Shown in pieces: positions 1-5,616 of a stretch of DNA of 5,616 bases; within the stretch, counting starts at the first letter, position 1; every line of letters begins with the position of its first letter. A program made the position numbers and the translations under genes. Origin of the DNA: Vampirovibrionales bacterium (GTDB lineage Bacteria; Cyanobacteriota; Vampirovibrionia; Vampirovibrionales; JAGQHJ01); the NCBI GenBank assembly GCA_025451145.1, contig JANWKX010000180.1, positions 1 through 5,616 on the forward strand, given 5' to 3'. The notes under the pieces were generated by a model. It was given only the letters and a program-made list of their open reading frames with translations. It ran no database searches and was not told where the DNA came from.

Positions 1-859
1 CTTTCGGAAAATCATCAAAGGTAAACTCAACCCACACCGAATTCTGCTGGTAACTGTCGGGAAACGCTGGGAACGGAGCAGATTTCCGGATGGCGTTTAT
101 AGCCGCTTCATTGACGGAGGCGATGGGCGAAGGCGTTTTAAAATGGATATCCTCTATTTGCCCGTCTCTTGAAACTTTGAATAACGCAATGGCCTGTGCT
201 TTTTGAGGAATATTTGGGGGTATCCAGTTTTTAGCAACTTGGTTTTGAACAATCTCCGGATATTTTTCCGAATAGGGATAGTTATCCGCCGCTTCCTTTT
301 GAGAAGCAAAACCAGGCACCTGCCAATCCGATCCCGAAGTGCCATAGGAGTCAAAATGAATATTATTGGTTCCATGCACCAAAATGATTTGTAAAACAGT
401 ATGATGGGCTATCTCCTTTGGCGAATAGACTTTGATAGTCACAGTCCCAGTGCATTGATCCTGTCTCAGATCGTATTGATTGGGCAAACCAGGCAGGTGA
501 AATTGCTGATTATGTTGCGCATAAATTTCATGATTTAGCCTGTCTTGATGGACAATCCCGGCATCTCGATCGGTCGGCGCAACGATGGTTTGAATAAATC
601 CAGCATGAGGAGCCTGCTTGGATTTCAGGGATAGGCATTGGTTGAGCCTGCTGCCATAAATTTCCTGGGCAGTGGCAGAATCAAATTGATGCGCTTTCGC
701 CTCGTGGGAAAAAACCGAGTCTTGGGAAAAAATCGATGCGTAGAAGTGAAAGGCCTTAAGGATGGGACCGATGCCATATACAGCGCATGCGAATCCAAGA
801 TTTGCAACGATGACAATGCCAAAAGCAATCATTCTTAACCGACGGGGATTCAATTCCAT
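1..859 (-). CDS. TonB/TolA-family envelope protein, partial (C-terminus off the left edge)
   Basis: The reverse strand is open from an ATG at 859 to the window edge: 286 codons with no stop, so the 3' end lies outside. The start is supported by AGGA at 873-870, 10 nt upstream. Residues 1-9 are basic (MELNPRRLR) and residues 10-32 form one hydrophobic segment, as in an inner-membrane signal anchor with a periplasmic body. Residues about 200-286 match the TonB/TolA C-terminal fold: YPEIVQNQVAKNWIPP, then FKVSRDGQIEDIHF, NEAAINAIRKSAPFPAFP, and a final VWVEFTFDDF strand. This family carries energy from an inner-membrane proton-motive-force complex to outer-membrane partners, or spans the periplasm as TolA does. 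Residues about 50-190 are unrecognised; they lack the Pro/Lys-rich linker of classical TonB and include Cys75 and Cys136. The family call is firm. The specific role (TonB, TolA or a dedicated system) is not determinable here. Confidence 0.85.
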   Translation of the reverse strand, partial: MELNPRRLRMIAFGIVIVANLGFACAVYGIGPILKAFHFYASIFSQDSVFSHEAKAHQFDSATAQEIYGSRLNQCLSLKSKQAPHAGFIQTIVAPTDRDAGIVHQDRLNHEIYAQHNQQFHLPGLPNQYDLRQDQCTGTVTIKVYSPKEIAHHTVLQIILVHGTNNIHFDSYGTSGSDWQVPGFASQKEAADNYPYSEKYPEIVQNQVAKNWIPPNIPQKAQAIALFKVSRDGQIEDIHFKTPSPIASVNEAAINAIRKSAPFPAFPDSYQQNSVWVEFTFDDFPK

Positions 860-891
860 TTGAAGAGTATCCTGTTGTTCTAAAAGTCTTT

Positions 892-919
892 ATCATAATT
901 CAATGCTTGCAATGCCCAA
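892..919 (-). promoter_or_regulatory. Candidate sigma70-type promoter for the TonB-family gene
   Basis: On the minus strand a TTGGGC box (919-914) and a TATGAT box (897-892) are separated by 16 bp. Transcription would start near 885, about 26 nt before the ATG at 859, with the AGGA ribosome-binding site in between. The -10 box is good and the -35 is only partly consensus. The call rests on motif and position alone. Confidence 0.35.
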
Positions 920-1060
920 TCCTATGGCCACTGTAGATTTATCCCTACGCAAGCAAGGCGCTCTTTACAAAAACGATTGCCTATCGTCCTGCAATCATCC
1001 CTAATCCCTGACAGTCCATCGACACAAGTTAGCTCAAATTGATGATGCCAATCTGGAGGG

Positions 1061-1089
1061 TTGTAAAATAACGTTGAGGCGCTCATAAT
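1061..1089 (+). promoter_or_regulatory. Candidate sigma70-type promoter for the zinc-ribbon operon
   Basis: TTGTAA (1061-1066) and CATAAT (1084-1089) are separated by an ideal 17 bp. Transcription would begin near 1096, giving a leader of about 94 nt before the ATG at 1190. The leader contains the SD-pairing hairpin at 1139-1185. Both boxes match the consensus at four or five of six positions. This is a motif-based prediction. Confidence 0.45.
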
Positions 1090-1138
1090 GCTGTTAACGA
1101 TTTTAAGTCCAGGTTTGTTTTAAATCTCTACTAATAAC

Positions 1139-1185
1139 GGACCTCTACTCGAGATCGGTTAGTCAGTGATCCCAAAAAGAGGTCT
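1139..1185 (+). promoter_or_regulatory. Leader stem that sequesters the Shine-Dalgarno of the zinc-ribbon gene
   Basis: GACCTCT at 1140-1146 is a perfect reverse complement of AGAGGTC at 1178-1184, and a G-U pair (1139 with 1185) can extend the stem to 8 bp. The right arm contains the AGAGG Shine-Dalgarno (1178-1182) placed 7 nt before the ATG at 1190. The 31-nt loop holds a second small self-complementary pair (GATC at 1152-1155 and at 1168-1171). When folded, the ribosome-binding site would be hidden, which is the arrangement of RNA thermometers and other translational switches. The pairing is directly visible; any regulatory effect is inferred. Confidence 0.45.
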
Positions 1186-1189
1186 ATTC

Positions 1190-1498
1190 ATGTCTGTTTT
1201 AGCTGATAAAGTCATTCAATGCGCTAGTTGTAACACAGAATTCAATTTTAGCGTTGAAGAACAAGAATTCTACGAATCTAAAGGGTTTCAGCCACCCAGA
1301 AAATGTAAACCGTGCCGCGATACCGCAAAACAAAACCGAGGCGGTGGTTATAGCAACTTTAATCGATTCGGGGACAGGCCACAGCGCCAAATGTACCCAG
1401 CAGTCTGTTCCGGTTGCGGTATAGAAACCCAAGTTCCCTTTCAACCAAACGGCTCAAAGCCTGTTTATTGTCGGGAATGTTATCAGTCGTCTTATTAA
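1190..1498 (+). CDS. Small double zinc-ribbon protein (zf-trcl / CxxC-x17-CxxC type)
   Basis: A complete 102-residue protein. It carries two four-cysteine ribbons: Cys11/Cys14 with Cys39/Cys42 (24 residues between the pairs), and Cys73/Cys76 with Cys94/Cys97 (17 residues between). The first half, including EEQEFYESKGFQPPRKCKPC, looks like the probable zinc-ribbon family zf-trcl. The second, AVCSGCG...VYCRECY, is the CxxC-x17-CxxC motif. A Gly/Arg/Asn-rich linker at about residues 49-66 joins them. Each set of four Cys is expected to bind one Zn2+. Proteins of this kind are small, cytosolic and presumed to bind nucleic acid or protein, but their molecular role is not established. The ATG at 1190 is preferred over an in-frame GTG at 1166 because AGAGG lies 7 nt upstream of it. 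The gene heads a probable operon with the basic protein that starts 12 nt after its stop. Confidence 0.85.
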   Translation: MSVLADKVIQCASCNTEFNFSVEEQEFYESKGFQPPRKCKPCRDTAKQNRGGGYSNFNRFGDRPQRQMYPAVCSGCGIETQVPFQPNGSKPVYCRECYQSSY

Positions 1499-1502
1499 GG
1501 AG
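1497..1502 (+). promoter_or_regulatory. Ribosome-binding site overlapping the upstream stop codon
   Basis: AAGGAG, a full Shine-Dalgarno, uses the last two bases of the TAA stop of the zinc-ribbon gene (1496-1498) and lies 8 nt before the ATG at 1511. It is the main evidence that the short ORF at 1511-1660 is a real gene, and it suggests coupled expression with the gene upstream. Confidence 0.75.
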
Positions 1503-1510
1503 CCGCACTG

Positions 1511-1660
1511 ATGGCCAAGAATAATCAAAAAAAAGAAAAAGCATTGCGCAACAAGGAAAACGCTCGTAAATACCGTAAGAAAACGACCTTTGGCGGCCAA
1601 CGCAAAGGCGGCGGACGGTCCAGCGGACCATCTGCTATGGCTAGTTCAGCCAGTTCGTAA
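1511..1660 (+). CDS. Small, highly basic 49-residue protein, function unknown
   Basis: A complete 49-codon ORF, MAKNNQKKEK... to ...MASSASS, ending in TAA at 1658-1660. A perfect AAGGAG lies 8 nt upstream. Fourteen of the first 36 residues are Lys or Arg and only two residues are acidic, followed by a Gly/Ser/Ala-rich tail (about residues 28-49) with no membrane segment or cysteine. The composition (basic helix-like N-terminus about 3-24, then a flexible GGQRKGGGR segment) suggests an intrinsically disordered nucleic-acid-binding or ribosome-associated peptide. I do not recognise a named family. It lies 12 nt downstream of the zinc-ribbon stop on the same strand, probably on one mRNA, and a strong hairpin begins 13 nt after its own stop. 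The existence of the gene is well supported by its RBS and context; its function is inferred from composition only. Confidence 0.7.
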   Translation: MAKNNQKKEKALRNKENARKYRKKTTFGGQRKGGGRSSGPSAMASSASS

Positions 1661-1673
1661 GTGCTTTCAATTT

Positions 1674-1695
1674 GAGTCGGCTTAACCGCCGACTC
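1674..1695 (+). terminator. Probable transcription terminator hairpin after the small basic gene
   Basis: GAGTCGGC and GCCGACTC form a perfect 8-bp, GC-rich stem around a TTAACC loop, 13 nt past the stop codon. The sequence after it (CATTTCATCTTC) is only moderately T-rich, so termination may be partial or the element may act as an mRNA 3'-end stabiliser. It separates the zinc-ribbon/basic-protein pair from the helicase. Confidence 0.5.
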
Positions 1696-1819
1696 CATTT
1701 CATCTTCAAGTTCTTTTAAGCCTTGGTTTCCAAAATGGGGGCTCTGGTCATTGATGCATTGAGAGACCTTGAAACAGAACCTCAATCATAACTGTGACTA
1801 ATTTGGAGAACCAAGCTCA

Positions 1820-3043
1820 ATGATGAATTTTGAGTCTTTAGGGCTTAGCCCGGAGATACTTCGCGCCATAAAAGACATGTCTTTTGAAACCCCATCGCCT
1901 ATCCAGGCGCAAGCGATACCGCTTTTGCTTCAAAAATTGGATATTATCGGTCAAGCCCAGACAGGCACCGGTAAAACGGCGGCTTTTGCCATCCCAATGA
2001 TCGAAGGTCTCGATAGCACTGATAAGCGGATTCAAGGGGTCGTCCTGTGCCCAACCCGAGAACTGGCAATGCAGGTTGCCGATGAATTTCGGAAGCTCAC
2101 AAAATATAAGCCGGGTATGACGGCAGTCTCGATCTATGGCGGGCAACCCATTGATCGTCAGTTAAAAGCCCTTAGAAAACGCCCTCAAATCCTGGTGGCA
2201 ACCCCAGGGAGAATGCTGGATCATCTGAGAAGAGGGTCTTTCAGGCTAGAAGGCGTGAAGACCGTCATTCTGGATGAAGCTGATGAAATGTTGGATATGG
2301 GATTCAGGGAAGACATTGAGTCTATCTTGAATCAAACGCCGCAAGGCAGACAAACCGTTTTATTCTCAGCCACCATGCCCAAAGCCATTTTGGAGCTGAC
2401 CAAGCGCTATCAGCAAAACCCGCAACATATTCAAATTGCCTCTGAGCCGTTCACCGAGCCGCAGATTCAACAGGAGTATATTGAAACCTCCTCTAAGTCC
2501 AAACTGGGCTTCTTGACCCGCTTAATTGAGGTTCATCAACTCAAGCGGGCCTTGGTTTTTTGCAATACAAAGCGCCAGGTGGATCAATTGGCTGAAGCGC
2601 TTCAGGAACAAGGCTATCCTGCCGAGGCACTCCATGGCGGCCTGTCCCAAAACAAACGAACGAGCGTGATGGGGCGCTTTCGCAAAGGGGCTGTTCATGT
2701 ATTAGTGGCTACTGACGTGGCTGCCCGTGGCATTGATGTCCAGAACGTTCAAGCGGTGTTTAACTTTGATGTTCCGGAAAGTCATGAAAATTACCTGCAC
2801 CGGATTGGCAGAACCGGGCGTGCAGGCAATACAGGATTGGCCTTTACCTTTGGTTCGGCAAACCAGCTTCAAAGCTTAAAAGGCTCCCCCCAATCGATTG
2901 GAGAGAAGCCGGCTTCACATAAACCCCGAAAAGGGCCCTCGTCAAAATCATCAAAACCCTTTAAGTTTAAGCCGCGTGACCCAAAGGCGAGAAGCGCCGA
3001 TAAAAGCCGTCAAAACGGTAGGAAGCACGCTAAAGCGGTTTAA
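1820..3043 (+). CDS. DEAD-box ATP-dependent RNA helicase (CshA/DeaD-like)
   Basis: A complete 407-residue helicase. All core motifs are present in order: the Q motif (Phe4 to Gln29), motif I AQTGTGKT (46-53, ATP binding), Ia PTRELA (78-83), GG (107-108), TPGR (128-131), II DEAD (152-155, Mg2+/ATP hydrolysis), III SAT (183-185), IV ALVFCNT (244-250), V VATDVAARGID (296-306), and VI HRIGRTGRAG (327-336). The two RecA-like domains span about 1-205 and 215-365. They are followed by a disordered basic tail (about 366-407, rich in Lys, Arg, Ser and Pro) that probably provides extra RNA contacts. Such enzymes unwind short RNA duplexes in ribosome assembly, mRNA decay or cold adaptation. The tail is short compared with E. 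coli DeaD and has no recognisable RNA-binding domain. The start at ATG 1820 has GGAG 11 nt upstream; the next codon is also ATG. No clear promoter is visible in 1696-1819, so read-through from the upstream operon is possible. Confidence 0.95.
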   Translation: MMNFESLGLSPEILRAIKDMSFETPSPIQAQAIPLLLQKLDIIGQAQTGTGKTAAFAIPMIEGLDSTDKRIQGVVLCPTRELAMQVADEFRKLTKYKPGMTAVSIYGGQPIDRQLKALRKRPQILVATPGRMLDHLRRGSFRLEGVKTVILDEADEMLDMGFREDIESILNQTPQGRQTVLFSATMPKAILELTKRYQQNPQHIQIASEPFTEPQIQQEYIETSSKSKLGFLTRLIEVHQLKRALVFCNTKRQVDQLAEALQEQGYPAEALHGGLSQNKRTSVMGRFRKGAVHVLVATDVAARGIDVQNVQAVFNFDVPESHENYLHRIGRTGRAGNTGLAFTFGSANQLQSLKGSPQSIGEKPASHKPRKGPSSKSSKPFKFKPRDPKARSADKSRQNGRKHAKAV

Positions 3044-3047
3044 AGTC

Positions 3048-3056
3048 TGCTATAAT
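3048..3056 (+). promoter_or_regulatory. Extended -10 promoter-like site in the convergent gap
   Basis: TGCTATAAT matches the extended -10 consensus (TGnTATAAT) exactly and starts 5 nt after the helicase stop; no good -35 is visible. A transcript from near 3063 would run antisense into the 3' end of the large minus-strand gene. A T-tract (3068-3073) just downstream has no strong hairpin before it. The match could be chance, since no plus-strand gene follows. Confidence 0.25.
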
Positions 3057-3099
3057 CCCTGCCTATATTTTTTCTTTAACGTGAGCCTGTGCTTTTAAA

Positions 3100-5616
<2,517 letters not shown>

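Larger units (their letters stand above)
860..1189. other. Divergent intergenic region, 330 bp without a credible gene
   Basis: This region separates the leftward TonB-family gene from the rightward zinc-ribbon gene. It holds a candidate promoter for each direction (minus 892-919, plus 1061-1089) and the leader hairpin at 1139-1185. Positions 920-1060 show no tRNA-like fold, strong repeat or ORF with a ribosome-binding site. A 30-codon ATG ORF at 912-1004 has no Shine-Dalgarno and is treated as chance. Confidence 0.6.

Noticed and set aside
154..838. Several 60-75-residue ORFs on both strands within the TonB-family gene
   Set aside because: They overlap the continuous 286-codon frame that shows a TonB-type domain and a signal anchor, and their translations have no domain-like features.
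912..1004. 30-codon plus-strand ORF in the divergent intergenic region
   Set aside because: It has no Shine-Dalgarno and no recognisable composition, and its start overlaps the candidate -35 box of the minus-strand promoter.
1166..1189. Upstream GTG start giving a 110-residue version of the zinc-ribbon protein
   Set aside because: The extra eight residues overlap the Shine-Dalgarno that serves the ATG at 1190, and no ribosome-binding site precedes the GTG at a suitable distance.
1758..1786. ATTGAG/CTCAAT inverted repeat before the helicase
   Set aside because: A 6-bp AT-containing stem with a 17-nt loop is weak and easily found by chance, so it is not listed as a feature.
3060..3080. T-tract as a helicase terminator
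   Set aside because: No stable hairpin precedes the TTTTTTCTTT run; the only possible stems nearby are 3-4 bp.

Overview
The window carries five protein-coding genes: two partial genes cut by the window edges, both on the minus strand, and three complete plus-strand genes between them. The visible traits suggest a bacterium with an outer membrane and moderate GC. A TonB/TolA-type C-terminal domain implies a Gram-negative envelope. The DEAD-box helicase resembles the CshA/DeaD group of Firmicutes and the cyanobacterial/melainabacterial side more than E. coli DeaD. This mix would fit, for example, a Vampirovibrionia (Melainabacteria)-type organism, but that placement is a tentative inference and not a demonstrated identification.

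Layout. Positions 1-859 (minus) hold the N-terminal 286 residues of a TonB-family envelope protein whose 3' end lies off the left edge. Positions 860-1189 are a divergent intergenic region with a candidate promoter for each direction. The plus-strand transcript would have a leader of about 94 nt ending in a perfect 7-bp pairing that buries the ribosome-binding site of the next gene. Positions 1190-1498 encode a 102-residue protein with two four-cysteine zinc ribbons. A 49-residue, strongly basic protein follows at 1511-1660, and its Shine-Dalgarno overlaps the upstream stop codon. A GC-rich hairpin at 1674-1695 probably ends this two-gene unit. Positions 1820-3043 encode a complete DEAD-box RNA helicase with a basic tail. 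After a 56-bp convergent gap, 3100-5616 (minus) holds the C-terminal 838 residues of a very large low-complexity protein. From its N to C terminus it has a glutamine-rich coiled-coil-like stretch with 16 consecutive Gln, a hydrophobic glycine/alanine hairpin, five ASPTG(A/T) repeats, and a Tyr/Pro/Gly tail with six YPPGY repeats.

Functional reading. The zinc-ribbon protein, the small basic protein and the helicase, three adjacent same-strand genes, look like a small nucleic-acid-binding or RNA-metabolism neighbourhood; this is inferred from composition and adjacency only. The two flanking minus-strand genes appear to be envelope or surface proteins and show no obvious link to the central block. 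The least explained items are the large repeat protein, the SD-sequestering leader, and the uncharacterised middle region of the TonB-family protein.
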